Source of the DNA: Photobacterium leiognathi
GTDB taxonomy: Bacteria; Pseudomonadota; Gammaproteobacteria; Enterobacterales; Vibrionaceae
NCBI RefSeq assembly: GCF_030685535.1
Contig: NZ_CP131599.1
Location: forward strand, 744,001 to 808,000
Direction of reading: 5' to 3'
DNA length: 64,000 bases
A program made the translations under genes and the position numbers. The notes beneath the pieces are model-generated. The model made no database searches. It was not told the DNA's origin and saw nothing but the letters and a program-made list of their open reading frames with translations. Numbering within the stretch: the first letter of the stretch is position 1; each line of letters opens with the position of its first letter. Positions 45,055-54,048 of the stretch are shown piece after piece.

Positions 45055-45270
45055 ATGAACAGGCTTAGTCCGAAAAAGCTGCTGAATAGCAAATGGACAG
45101 CAGCACAGCCACAGAACAAAGAGAAGCACTTCATCATTACCGATGTCGAAACCAATGAAAGTGGTGAAGTGTTGTTCTGCACTATGGAAGCGGTGATGTC
45201 GAAACGAGAATTTAACGTAAATTGGCAAGATTTAAAGAATAACTTGGTGTGGTACCAAGGCTGGAAATAA
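45055..45270 (+). CDS. Small Trp-rich protein (TIGR02450 type)
   Basis: 71 residues with three tryptophans (SKWTAAQ, VNWQDLK, VWYQGWK) and the start MNRLSPKKLLNSKWTA, typical of the small TIGR02450 family that is repeatedly found beside photolyase genes. Function unknown. Gaps of 55 and 23 bases to its neighbours support operon membership. Confidence 0.82.
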   Translation: MNRLSPKKLLNSKWTAAQPQNKEKHFIITDVETNESGEVLFCTMEAVMSKREFNVNWQDLKNNLVWYQGWK

Positions 45271-45293
45271 TGATTTTAATCCAAGGATAAAGT

Positions 45294-46097
45294 GTGAACG
45301 TTGAAGTGAAGTTGTATTCAATCAGTGAAGTATCGGAGTTAACAGGGGTGAACTCTGTAACCCTACGTGCATGGCAGCGTCGTTATGGCTTATTAGTGCC
45401 ACAACGAACGCCAAAAGGGCACCGATTATATACCGACAATGATATTGCCAAGATCCATGACATTCTTGCGTGGTTAGATAAAGGGGTATCTATCGGTAAA
45501 GTGAAACCGTTACTAGAAGGAGCGGTTGAACATCAGCAATCTGATGTAGAGAAAATAGAGCTGGTGGAGGAAACCTTAAGCTTTATTGAGCAAGGGAAAT
45601 TGCAGCAAGTAGAAAATAGACTGCGTGAAGCTTTAAAGCTCTATCCATTTAAGACCCTAGAAGAGCAGTTTTTACAGCCGATTGAAGATTATATTTCACG
45701 CACGGAAAACCCGCTTAAAGCGCTACATATGAGCATCTGGAATACCGTGGTGGTGCAGTGTTTTGTCTCGATTTTTGGCAAAGTAAATGCTGAAAAAAAT
45801 ACACCTTGTTTAGTCATGAGTTATGCCTCGATTAATAATCATCATGTGTGGCAACAAGCATTGAAATTAGCTTATGACGGTAACTATGTAACGGTGCTTT
45901 GTGATATTTCAGGCAAGTTAACAGGGCTGTCTTCATTGCTGCAAGATCAGCAGATCAAAGCCATGTATATCGTTGGTGAAAATAAACTGGATAACAAACA
46001 GTTAGCGGAAATAGAGAGCTTGATCAGCGAATGTGACATCACTTGTGAGTTTATTGGCAGTATCAAAAACATTCACCAAGGGGAATTTGGGGTGTAG
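45294..46097 (+). CDS. MerR-family regulator of the MlrA/BluR/LitR group
   Basis: 267 residues, GTG start. N-terminal MerR helix-turn-helix (YSISEVSELTGVNSVTLRAW, QRRYGLLVPQRT, GHRLYTDNDIAKI) nearly identical in style to MlrA and BluR, followed by a C-terminal domain shaped like the B12-binding fold of LitR/CarH. The B12 histidine motif (DxHxxG) is not seen, so it is unlikely to use cobalamin in the classical way. It is the obvious candidate to bind the two TTGTACA-N12-TGTACAA sites. A MerR regulator next to a photolyase has been linked to blue-light response in Vibrio cholerae. Confidence 0.88.
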   Translation: MNVEVKLYSISEVSELTGVNSVTLRAWQRRYGLLVPQRTPKGHRLYTDNDIAKIHDILAWLDKGVSIGKVKPLLEGAVEHQQSDVEKIELVEETLSFIEQGKLQQVENRLREALKLYPFKTLEEQFLQPIEDYISRTENPLKALHMSIWNTVVVQCFVSIFGKVNAEKNTPCLVMSYASINNHHVWQQALKLAYDGNYVTVLCDISGKLTGLSSLLQDQQIKAMYIVGENKLDNKQLAEIESLISECDITCEFIGSIKNIHQGEFGV

Positions 46098-46194
46098 CAC
46101 TTAAGTTAGTGGTTAGTTTCGACACATTTTTCACGTACTTAGTGACAATGTAACAAGACTAAACGATTGAGCATAAAGTAAATAGGGAGAAATA

Positions 46195-47665
46195 ATGACA
46201 AACGCTAACGTAAATGAAGATCACGTCATTATCTGGTTTCGTGATGATTTACGCACTGTAGATAACACTGCACTTAATCATGCTATTGAAACGGGTCTTC
46301 CTGTTATTGCACTTTTTGTTGCAACGCCAATGCAGTGGCATGAACACCATGTTGCAGCTATTCAAGTAGACTTTATTCATCGTCGTTTACGGGTATTAAA
46401 ACAGCAACTTGCAGTACTCAACATTCCATTACAAGTGATGCAATGCAATGACTTTAGTGAATCTGTCGATGCCATTGCAGAGTATTGTCATCAGCATCGA
46501 GTGGTGCATGTGTTTGTTAATAAGCAATATCCGCTTAATGAACAATTACGTGATGAAAAGCTTGGAGTTTTGTTAGCGCAATCAGGCATTAAGCAAAGTT
46601 TGTTTGATGATAACTATGTACTTGAACCTGAGACGATCTTAAATCGTGAAGGTGAGTTATTTAAAGTTTTTACCCCGTATCGCAATGCTTGGATAAAACG
46701 TTTTTCGGCTGAACCTAGTTACCCTGTCACCACAAGCAAAGAAGTAGTACTAAGTGATACCACATCAGCAATGCTTGCTGATAGTACAGATATTCAATCG
46801 TTAGGTTATCCAGTCATCGAAAGCGTACTTTGGCCTGTCGATGAAGAAGCAATATTACAGCGATTAGATACATTTTGTGTCACTAAAGCACAGGATTATC
46901 ATCAGCAGCGAGACTTCCCAGCCATTGATGGCACTAGCTGTTTATCACCATTTCTCGCGATTGGGGCGCTATCGGCAAGGCAATGTGTTCATCAGTTGCT
47001 TCAGCATTTTCCCCATGCTTTGGAAGTTAATAAAGAAGATGGCGCATTTACATGGCTAAACGAGATCATCTGGCGTGAGTTCTATAGTACACCTACTTCA
47101 TCGTTATCCAGAGCTGAGTAAAAACCATCCATTTCAAGAGTACACCCAGTATGTGTGCTGGCAGGATAACCCAACATTATTAAAAGCTTGGCAAGAAGGT
47201 AAAACCGGTTTTCCGATTGTTGATGCTGCGATGCGACAACTAAGAGCAACTGGTTGGATGCATAATCGACTTCGCATGATCACCGCCAGTTTCTTAACCA
47301 AAGACTTACTTTGTGACTGGCGAGCAGGTGAGCAATGGTTTATGCAGCACCTTATTGATGGTGATTTTGCATCCAACAATGGTGGTTGGCAGTGGGCTGC
47401 ATCTACAGGGACAGATTCACAACCTTATTTTCGTGTTTTCAATCCGACACTTCAGGGGCAACGATTTGATCCAAAAGGTGATTTCATTCGTACATGGGTA
47501 AAGGAGCTTGCAAAAGTTCCAGACAAATATATTCACACTCCCCACCAATGGGACAGTAGTGGATCCCTTGATTACCCATTACCAATAGTAGATCACAAGG
47601 AAGCACGTTTATTGGCGATTGAGGCTTTTAAACAAGCAAAAGCCGTTATGGATAATCATCAATAA
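46195..47665 (+). pseudogene. phrB: Class I CPD photolyase with a +1 frameshift
   Basis: Would repair cyclobutane pyrimidine dimers with FADH- and an antenna chromophore. The first frame (46195-47121) begins HVIIWFRDDLRTVDNTAL and runs to IIWREFYSTPTSS then a stop. The second frame resumes with HLLHRYPELSKNHPF and holds the FAD-binding TGWMHNRLRMITASF and NNGGWQWAASTGTDSQPYF through to 47665. Homologues read WREFYRHLLHRYPEL; deleting the single T at 47088 restores exactly FYRHLLHR. Apart from that one base the gene looks intact and well conserved (about 490 residues), so either a very recent mutation or a sequence error is possible. Confidence 0.88.
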
Positions 47666-47684
47666 ATAAGTGGAGGAATGAAAA

Positions 47685-48125
47685 ATGGACGCAGTGAACA
47701 ATCCAGCATTAATTAAATTTTTTGATGTGTATGCACAGTTAGGGAAAGAAAATTTAGCACAGCTTGCGGACGTTTATCATCATTCTGTCATTTTTGAAGA
47801 TCCAGCTCATAAGATTGAAGGTTTTACTGCGTTAGAAGCATATTTCTTCAATCTCTACCAAAACATCAACAGTTGTCGATTTGTGATCAACAGTTACGTT
47901 GAAGACGATCATGAAGCCTTTGTGCAATGGACCATGCATTTTTCTCATCCACGATTACAAAACGGTAAAGAACGTAGCTTAGAAGGGTGTACTCAACTGA
48001 AGTTTGAACAAGAAAAAGTCATTTATCACCGAGATTATTTTGATATGGGTGAAATGATTTATGAAGGTTTACCCATGTTCGGACGGATCATCCGCCATAT
48101 TAAAGCAAGGTTAGGTCAATCATGA
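47685..48125 (+). CDS. NTF2-like (SnoaL-type) small protein
   Basis: 146 residues of the cone-shaped NTF2/SnoaL fold: ALIKFFDVYAQLGKENLAQLADVYH, DPAHKIEGFTALEAYFFNLY and the later QWTMHFSHPRLQNGKE. GTGGAGG precedes the ATG. It sits 19 bases after the photolyase frame and overlaps the next gene by 4 bases. Family members range from isomerases to binding proteins; the equivalent gene follows photolyase in other Vibrionaceae. Confidence 0.82.
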   Translation: MDAVNNPALIKFFDVYAQLGKENLAQLADVYHHSVIFEDPAHKIEGFTALEAYFFNLYQNINSCRFVINSYVEDDHEAFVQWTMHFSHPRLQNGKERSLEGCTQLKFEQEKVIYHRDYFDMGEMIYEGLPMFGRIIRHIKARLGQS

Positions 48126-48847
48126 AACAGGTATTGATCACCGGAGCCAGCTCTGGGATTGGCAAACAGCTTGCATGTGATTATGCAGATAACGATTGGA
48201 ATGTCATTGCTTGTGGGCAAAACCAAGCAAGGTTGAATGAATTAGAAAATCATCATTCATCAATCCAGAGTTTACGGTTTGATGTAACTGACATTGAAAG
48301 CACTAAAACAGCGCTATCACAGTTAACGCTATTACCTGATTTGATCATTCTAAATGCAGGTACCTGTGAATACATTAATGAGGGTGTAATTGATACAGCG
48401 CTATTTAAACGTGTGTTCAACGTGAATGTTTTTGGGATTTTGCATTGTATTGAAGCGTTGCAAGACAGATTCACAGAACGAACGCATATAGTGATCATCA
48501 GTTCATCAGCGAGCTTTATTCCGTTACCGCGTGCAGAAGCCTACGGCGCTTCAAAAGCTGCGATAAGTTATATATCGCAAACCTTAGCTCTGGATTTACA
48601 ACATAAAAATATCAAGGTCACATTAGTTAATCCGGGGTTTGTAAAAACTCCACTGACCGATAAGAACGACTTTGCGATGCCCATGTTAGTGACGCCTGAA
48701 TTTGCGTCTCAAAAAATAAGACATGGCATTGAAGTAGGGAAAAAGGAAATTCATTTTCCTATCGTCTTTACGCTTTTTCTAAAAACAATAGCGCTTTTGC
48801 CATTCACACTTCGGATGGCTGTGATTAAACGAATAACGGGGAAATAA
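48122..48847 (+). CDS. Short-chain dehydrogenase/reductase
   Basis: 241 residues. Cofactor motif TGASSGIGK, NAG motif ILNAGTCEYI, and the catalytic SSSASF...YGASKAA (YxxxK). The C-terminal 25 residues are hydrophobic (LFLKTIALLPFTLRMAV), suggesting a membrane-associated substrate such as a lipid. Starts inside the stop of the previous gene (ATGA) and ends 2 bases before the amine oxidase gene. Confidence 0.9.
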   Translation: MKQVLITGASSGIGKQLACDYADNDWNVIACGQNQARLNELENHHSSIQSLRFDVTDIESTKTALSQLTLLPDLIILNAGTCEYINEGVIDTALFKRVFNVNVFGILHCIEALQDRFTERTHIVIISSSASFIPLPRAEAYGASKAAISYISQTLALDLQHKNIKVTLVNPGFVKTPLTDKNDFAMPMLVTPEFASQKIRHGIEVGKKEIHFPIVFTLFLKTIALLPFTLRMAVIKRITGK

Positions 48848-48849
48848 TA

Positions 48850-50196
48850 ATGAAAATAGCCATTATTGGTTCCGGTATTTCTGGCTTAACCTCGGCTTGG
48901 TATTTGCACAAAGAACATGATGTTACTGTGTTCGAAGCAAATGATTATGTGGGTGACCATACCGCAACTGTCGATATCACTGTGAAAAGTGGTGAGTACG
49001 CCATTGATACGGGATTTATCGTCTTTAATGATCGCACTTATCCTAATTTTGAAAATCTGTTAGAGCAGCTTGATATTGTGGGCAAGCCAAGTGAAATGAG
49101 CTTTAGTGTTCACAATAACAAAACGGGGCTTGAGTATAACGGTCATTCACTGTCTTCGCTCTTTGCTCAAAAGCGTAACCTTATCAATCCTGTTTTTTAC
49201 CGTTTTTTATATGAAATCACCCAGTTTAATAAAATGGCGAAAGAAGCTGTTGGTGATAGCGAGTTAATGGAGCAAACCTTAGGTCAGTTTTTAGAGCAGC
49301 ATAACTTCAGTGACTATTTTGCTGAAAACTACATTTTGCCAATGGGTGCTGCAATTTGGTCTTCTACTTTGTCGGATATGCGTAGTTTTCCACTGAGTTT
49401 CTTCCTACGATTTTTCTTAAACCATGGTTTGTTAGATATTACTAATCGACCGCAATGGTATGTGATCCCCGGTGGCTCTCGTGAATATGTACGTAAAATG
49501 CAGCAACACATTGGCGATTGTATTCGTTTAAATAGCCCTGTTAGCTCGGTAAAACGTACAAACGGCAAAGTGATTGTTACGTCAAATCACAAACCAGAAG
49601 AATTCGATCAAGTGATCTTCGCTTGTCACAGCGATCAGGCATTAGCCATGCTGTCAGATGCCACTTCAGAAGAAGCCTACGTGCTGTCTGATATTCATTA
49701 CCAAGAAAACGAAGTGGTGTTACATACCGATACGTCTTTGCTGCCTAAACGTCGTATGGCATGGGCATCATGGAATTATTCATTACCTAAAGATCGTGAT
49801 GAGCGAGAGCGAAACTTAGCTTCATTGACTTACAACATGAATATCTTACAAGGCATTTTTGCCCCAGAGACATTCTGCGTCACCCTTAACCAAACACATG
49901 CCATTGATGAAGATAAAATCTTACGTAAGTTTGTGTATTCTCACCCAGTGTTTAATAACAAAAGCATTGCTGCCCAACAGAAGCGCCATTTAATCAATGG
50001 TGTGAATCAAACATGGTTCTGTGGCGCTTATTGGTATAACGGATTCCATGAAGATGGGGTACGTAGTGCGCTTGATGTGGTAGAGGCGATAAAAACTCAA
50101 AGTCTACCTAGTGGGACACATGATTATCACAACATGGTTGCTTTTACTTCTAGCATCGAACCTGCGACTAAAAACGTAATAAGAAGTTGTGGATGA
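48850..50196 (+). CDS. FAD-dependent amine-oxidase-like protein
   Basis: 448 residues. N-terminal Rossmann motif IIGSGISGLTSAWYL and FEANDYVGDHTAT, GFIVFNDRTYPNF, then the C-terminal FAD segment FCGAYWYNGFHEDGVRSALD. It belongs to the flavoprotein group clustered with DUF1365 and cyclopropane-fatty-acid synthase-like genes; in Rhodobacter the corresponding genes are in the RpoE-ChrR singlet-oxygen regulon and contribute to unusual fatty acids. The stop overlaps the next start as ATGA. Confidence 0.9.
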   Translation: MKIAIIGSGISGLTSAWYLHKEHDVTVFEANDYVGDHTATVDITVKSGEYAIDTGFIVFNDRTYPNFENLLEQLDIVGKPSEMSFSVHNNKTGLEYNGHSLSSLFAQKRNLINPVFYRFLYEITQFNKMAKEAVGDSELMEQTLGQFLEQHNFSDYFAENYILPMGAAIWSSTLSDMRSFPLSFFLRFFLNHGLLDITNRPQWYVIPGGSREYVRKMQQHIGDCIRLNSPVSSVKRTNGKVIVTSNHKPEEFDQVIFACHSDQALAMLSDATSEEAYVLSDIHYQENEVVLHTDTSLLPKRRMAWASWNYSLPKDRDERERNLASLTYNMNILQGIFAPETFCVTLNQTHAIDEDKILRKFVYSHPVFNNKSIAAQQKRHLINGVNQTWFCGAYWYNGFHEDGVRSALDVVEAIKTQSLPSGTHDYHNMVAFTSSIEPATKNVIRSCG

Positions 50197-50948
50197 TGGA
50201 ACAAGGTAAGCAGCTAAATAGCGGGATTTATCAAGGCTGGGTTAGGCATCGTCGATTTACCCCTGTGGATCATCGTTTTACCTACTCGATGTTTATGACT
50301 TATATCGACTTAGCTGAATTATCACAACTCAGCCAGCGAGTAACGGGTTTTGGCTTATCCGTATTGAGCTTTGCGCGTTTTTGTCGTGATGATTATGTTT
50401 CAGGCGATCAAGATCTTGCTCAAGCAGTAAAAGATAAAGTCTTTGAACTGACGGGAAAACAGTTCAAAGGCAATGTCACCATGCTTTGTCATCTTCGTTA
50501 CTGTGGCTTGTATTTCAGTCCGCTTAATCTTTACTACTTACATGATGAGGTCGGTAACTGGCAATACACATTAGCAGAAGTCAGTAATACGCCTTGGAAT
50601 GAAAGACATTATTACGCAGTACCAGCGCCACAATATTGGACGGGTAAAACCTATAACCATGATAAGGCATTTCATGTATCACCGTTCAATCCTATTAAGC
50701 AAGAATATTGCTGGCGCTTAACTGAGCCTGATAGCAATTTACTGGTTCATTTGGCTGTTAATAAGAATATAGATAGCACCGCTCCGAGCGAGTATCAAAG
50801 TGATTTAAATAATCGCAATCAAAAAGTGTTTGATGCCACCATGCAAATGCGCAAACACAGCTTTAGCTCCAAGACATTAGTAAAACAACTACTACTGACA
50901 CCTATTATGACGATTAAGGTAGTAGCCGGATCTATTGGCAAGCGCTAA
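50193..50948 (+). CDS. DUF1365 protein
   Basis: About 251 residues. YQGWVRHRRFTPVDHRFTYSMFMTYIDL and LTNPRYFGY-like MLCHLRYCGLYFSPLNLYYLHD, then WNERHYY and KAFHVSPFNP are diagnostic of DUF1365. It always travels with the flavoprotein and the lipid methyltransferase, and probably acts on the same fatty-acid substrate. The ATG at 50193 overlaps the stop of the flavoprotein gene; the open frame continues upstream to a TTG at 50187. Confidence 0.9.
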   Translation: MMEQGKQLNSGIYQGWVRHRRFTPVDHRFTYSMFMTYIDLAELSQLSQRVTGFGLSVLSFARFCRDDYVSGDQDLAQAVKDKVFELTGKQFKGNVTMLCHLRYCGLYFSPLNLYYLHDEVGNWQYTLAEVSNTPWNERHYYAVPAPQYWTGKTYNHDKAFHVSPFNPIKQEYCWRLTEPDSNLLVHLAVNKNIDSTAPSEYQSDLNNRNQKVFDATMQMRKHSFSSKTLVKQLLLTPIMTIKVVAGSIGKR

Positions 50949-51056
50949 AGCTCTTTATTAAAGGCGCACCCATTTACGATCACCCAGATAAAAACACAGC
51001 CAATAACAATCAAATCCAATCAAGTAATGATCACGTAATTAAACGAGGGAATGATA

Positions 51057-52295
51057 ATGCTTAGAAGCGAATTACAACAATCAACAACATCAGTTTCGGC
51101 CTCTGATCACGCCTCTAGGAAACTTCTATTCACGGTATTAAATCAGCTAAGTAATGCAGGTTTAAGTGTCTCTGATCCAATGGAAGGAACCGTTTTCTTT
51201 GGTGATAAGCAAGCGTCGTTGCAAGCCAATATTGTGGTACATAATCCTTTATTTTATAAGCGACTATCAAGTGATGGCAGTATTGGTGCTGGTGAAGCAT
51301 ATATTGAAGGCTGGTGGGATTCACCAAACCTGACTAACGTAGTGCGAGTACTAGCGAAGAACTTAACCACACTTGATAAGCTAGAAGCGAAAATGGGTTG
51401 GGTGAGTAAATTATCAAGCCAAGTCAGTCACTTTTTAAGAAAGAACAATAAACAGAATGCCCGTAAAAACATTTCTGCTCATTACGATCTTGGTAACGAT
51501 CTTTACCGACACTTTCTTGATCCTAGCATGTTGTATTCATCGGCTATTTATCTCAACGATCACGATAGCCTTGAACAAGCGCAATGGAACAAGATGGATC
51601 GTTTATGCCGTCAACTAAAGCTCACCTCAGATGATCACTTATTAGAGATCGGTACTGGCTGGGGAGGCATGGCAATTCACGCAGCGAAACATTACGGCTG
51701 TCGAGTTACTACCACTACTATTTCAGAACAACAATATTTGTGGGCGAAACAACAGGTAGAACAAGCTGGCCTATCTGATCGTATAACGCTCTTAATGGAC
51801 GACTATCGTGATTTAACAGGGCAATACGACAAGTTGGTTTCGATTGAAATGATAGAAGCCGTTGGTAAGCAGTATTTGAAAACCTATATCGAGAAATGCC
51901 AGTCGTTATTAAAACCAAATGGATTAATGGCAATTCAAGCGATCACTATTGCCGATCAACGTTATGCAAGTTACAGCCGCAGTGTTGATTTCATTCAAAA
52001 GCATATCTTCCCTGGTGGTTTTTTACCGTCTGTTACCGTACTGCTGGATAACTTAACCCAGCATAGTGACTTTGTAATTCGAGATATTAAAGACATTGGG
52101 CTGGATTACGCCAAAACCCTAGAAGACTGGCGAGATCAGTTTGATGCCAATGCCACACAATTAGAGAAATACGGCTACGATGAAAGGTTTATGCGTATGT
52201 GGCGATTCTATTTTGCTTACTGTGAAGGTGGATTCTTAGAGCGAACCATTAGCACCATTCAATTTGTAGCGAGCCGACCGCAATGGAGAGAGTAA
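51057..52295 (+). CDS. Cyclopropane-fatty-acyl-phospholipid synthase family methyltransferase
   Basis: 412 residues. The SAM motif is LLEIGTGWGGMAIHAA, preceded by KNISAHYDLGNDLYRHFLDPSMLYSSAIY and followed by SIEMIEAVG and IQKHIFPGGFLPS, all typical of CFA synthases. It methylates membrane lipid acyl chains at a double bond, using SAM. The neighbourhood suggests a specialised member producing a modified fatty acid under light or oxidative stress rather than the housekeeping cfa. GAGGGA seven bases before ATG 51057 decides the start over ATG 51051. Confidence 0.92.
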   Translation: MLRSELQQSTTSVSASDHASRKLLFTVLNQLSNAGLSVSDPMEGTVFFGDKQASLQANIVVHNPLFYKRLSSDGSIGAGEAYIEGWWDSPNLTNVVRVLAKNLTTLDKLEAKMGWVSKLSSQVSHFLRKNNKQNARKNISAHYDLGNDLYRHFLDPSMLYSSAIYLNDHDSLEQAQWNKMDRLCRQLKLTSDDHLLEIGTGWGGMAIHAAKHYGCRVTTTTISEQQYLWAKQQVEQAGLSDRITLLMDDYRDLTGQYDKLVSIEMIEAVGKQYLKTYIEKCQSLLKPNGLMAIQAITIADQRYASYSRSVDFIQKHIFPGGFLPSVTVLLDNLTQHSDFVIRDIKDIGLDYAKTLEDWRDQFDANATQLEKYGYDERFMRMWRFYFAYCEGGFLERTISTIQFVASRPQWRE

Positions 52296-52834
52296 ACCCA
52301 CTTGCTAACAAGCTAAAAGTCATACTTGCAGGCATGGTATTTAATCTGTACTGGTTACTTGCCGTATGGGGGCAATATCGCTTTGTCTACATCCTGTTTT
52401 TCATCCTGCTTGTGACGTGGTTTCTTGAAGCTAAAGCGTGGCGTTTTTCATTACTGGCTGCGCTTCCCGGTATTGTTATTGATTCATTGCTTAAACAGTG
52501 GAATATCTTTGAATTTGGGGCTCCCAATAGAGCGCCTTTATTCATCGACTTTACAACCATAGGGCTTATTCCAACTTGGTTGATGATGCTTTGGTTAGGC
52601 TTTACCACTTTTGTGTGGAGCATACGAGACACCATTACATCCATATCAACTAAATGGTTGCTGGTGGCTGGCAGTATAGGTGGTGCGTTGAGTTATTGGT
52701 CTGGTATGAAGCTAGAAGCCGTATTCTTTACGCTGCCAGTATTCGATACCAGCTTAATCTTAATGTTGATTTGGCTAGCGCTAACACGTTACATGCTTTG
52801 GTTATTATCAATATTCAATAAGAGGGCAAACTAA
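52283..52834 (+). CDS. DUF2878 membrane protein
   Basis: 183 residues with five or six hydrophobic helices (VFNLYWLLAVWGQYR at the start, LPGIVIDSLLKQWNIFEF in the middle). Matches the DUF2878 family that accompanies the cfa-like cluster. Overlaps the previous gene by 13 bases and shares its last base with the next ATG, so translation is coupled. Function unknown. Confidence 0.82.
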   Translation: MERVNPLANKLKVILAGMVFNLYWLLAVWGQYRFVYILFFILLVTWFLEAKAWRFSLLAALPGIVIDSLLKQWNIFEFGAPNRAPLFIDFTTIGLIPTWLMMLWLGFTTFVWSIRDTITSISTKWLLVAGSIGGALSYWSGMKLEAVFFTLPVFDTSLILMLIWLALTRYMLWLLSIFNKRAN

Positions 52835-53397
52835 TGCGTGCGTTATGGCTGCTGTTGAGTCTCGTTGTAATAACGGCTCCACCTGCGCTAGCTTCAAATC
52901 AAGCTCCTACGATTACAGAAACGTCAAACAAAGAGTCTGCGATTAAGAGTGTTACTAGCCAGTATCCTTGGTATCAGTGGAAAACTGTGGGGCAAGCAAC
53001 ATTAACATGGGGGCTTTGGGATATTTACAACTCTGAGCTAAAAACACCAACAGGGAAGTACAGTGGGTTAGACTCGAATTTAGCGCTAATCATTCGCTAT
53101 CTAAGAGATATTGATAAAGATGATCTGCTACAAGCGACTAACGAGCAATGGCAACATTTAGGTTATAGCAAACAACAAATCACACCTTGGCTTACAACCT
53201 TATCGGCTATTTGGCCAAATGTGAAAAAGGGTGATCGTCTTATCTTTGTGCAACGTAATGGCATTGGACAATTTTACCAAGGGACTCAACCTTTAGGTAA
53301 GCCATTATCTAAATCGTTAACACGCAGTTTTATCGCTATTTGGTTATCACCTAAAACTGATTATCCCGAACTTCGTAAACAACTTATAAATCAATAA
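52834..53397 (+). CDS. Exported chalcone-isomerase-like protein
   Basis: 187 residues with a signal peptide (LLLSLVVITAPPALA-S). The mature part (VGQATLTWGLWDIYNSELKTPTGKY, IRYLRDIDKDDLLQAT, LIFVQRNGIGQFYQ) resembles bacterial chalcone-isomerase-fold proteins, which bind fatty acids. A lipid-handling periplasmic role would suit the cluster. Confidence 0.8.
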   Translation: MRALWLLLSLVVITAPPALASNQAPTITETSNKESAIKSVTSQYPWYQWKTVGQATLTWGLWDIYNSELKTPTGKYSGLDSNLALIIRYLRDIDKDDLLQATNEQWQHLGYSKQQITPWLTTLSAIWPNVKKGDRLIFVQRNGIGQFYQGTQPLGKPLSKSLTRSFIAIWLSPKTDYPELRKQLINQ

Positions 53398-53425
53398 TAT
53401 CTAGCTCAATATCTGGAGGTGTGCA

Positions 53426-53941
53426 ATGAAATGGTTACTTGCCTTAATGCTATTACTAACGGGTTGCACAGTTTCAACGTCGGATTATCAACAAACTGAA
53501 CCTAAGTTTGATTTGTTCGGCTACTTTGAAGGCAACATTACTGCATGGGGAATGCTGCAAGATTACAAAGGTAAGCAAACACGACGCTTTACTGTGGATA
53601 TTGTTGGTACAATTGAAAATAACACCTTAACCCTTAACGAAGATTTCTTGTTTGATGATGGCGAAACTCAACAACGTATTTGGGTGATCAACAAACTCCC
53701 TGATGGTCGTTATAGCGGTAAAGCCGATGATGTGATTGGTGAAGCTCAAGGGGTTGAATCTGGCAATTCGCTGCAATGGCAATATACCTTAGCGATTCCG
53801 GTTGATGATTCAGTCTATAACATCAAGTTTAACGACTGGATGTATCGCCAAGACGAAAAGCATGTATTCAACATCGCCACCATGACCAAGTTTGGTTTTG
53901 AAGTGGGTAAAGTGACGCTGTTTTTTCAGAAAGTAGATTAG
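53426..53941 (+). CDS. DUF3833 lipoprotein
   Basis: 171 residues. Lipoprotein signal KWLLALMLLLTGC (lipobox LLTGC, cysteine about residue 14). The body (FDLFGYFEGNITAWGMLQD, TLTLNEDFLFDDGETQQR, YNIKFNDWMY) matches DUF3833, a beta-rich outer-membrane-associated family. CTGGAGGTG site upstream. Last gene of the cluster; there is no clear terminator before the next gene. Confidence 0.85.
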   Translation: MKWLLALMLLLTGCTVSTSDYQQTEPKFDLFGYFEGNITAWGMLQDYKGKQTRRFTVDIVGTIENNTLTLNEDFLFDDGETQQRIWVINKLPDGRYSGKADDVIGEAQGVESGNSLQWQYTLAIPVDDSVYNIKFNDWMYRQDEKHVFNIATMTKFGFEVGKVTLFFQKVD

Positions 53942-53988
53942 TAGTTTAAAATGAATACTATTTTATTTAAGGGAGGAGTTTGTATAAA

Positions 53989-54048
53989 ATGAAGTTTGTT
54001 AACTACGAGTTTTATATGAATGTCAAAGTCGAAATGGAAAGACCCTAA
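53989..54048 (+). CDS. Possible 19-residue leader ORF overlapping the HEPN gene start
   Basis: A strong GGGAGGAG site (53971-53978) is 10 bases before an ATG opening MKFVNYEFYMNVKVEMERP and a stop at 54048. The HEPN gene ATG at 54020 lies inside it in the +1 frame and has no ribosome site of its own. This may be a leader for coupled translation or evidence of a shifted N-terminus. Confidence 0.35.
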   Translation: MKFVNYEFYMNVKVEMERP

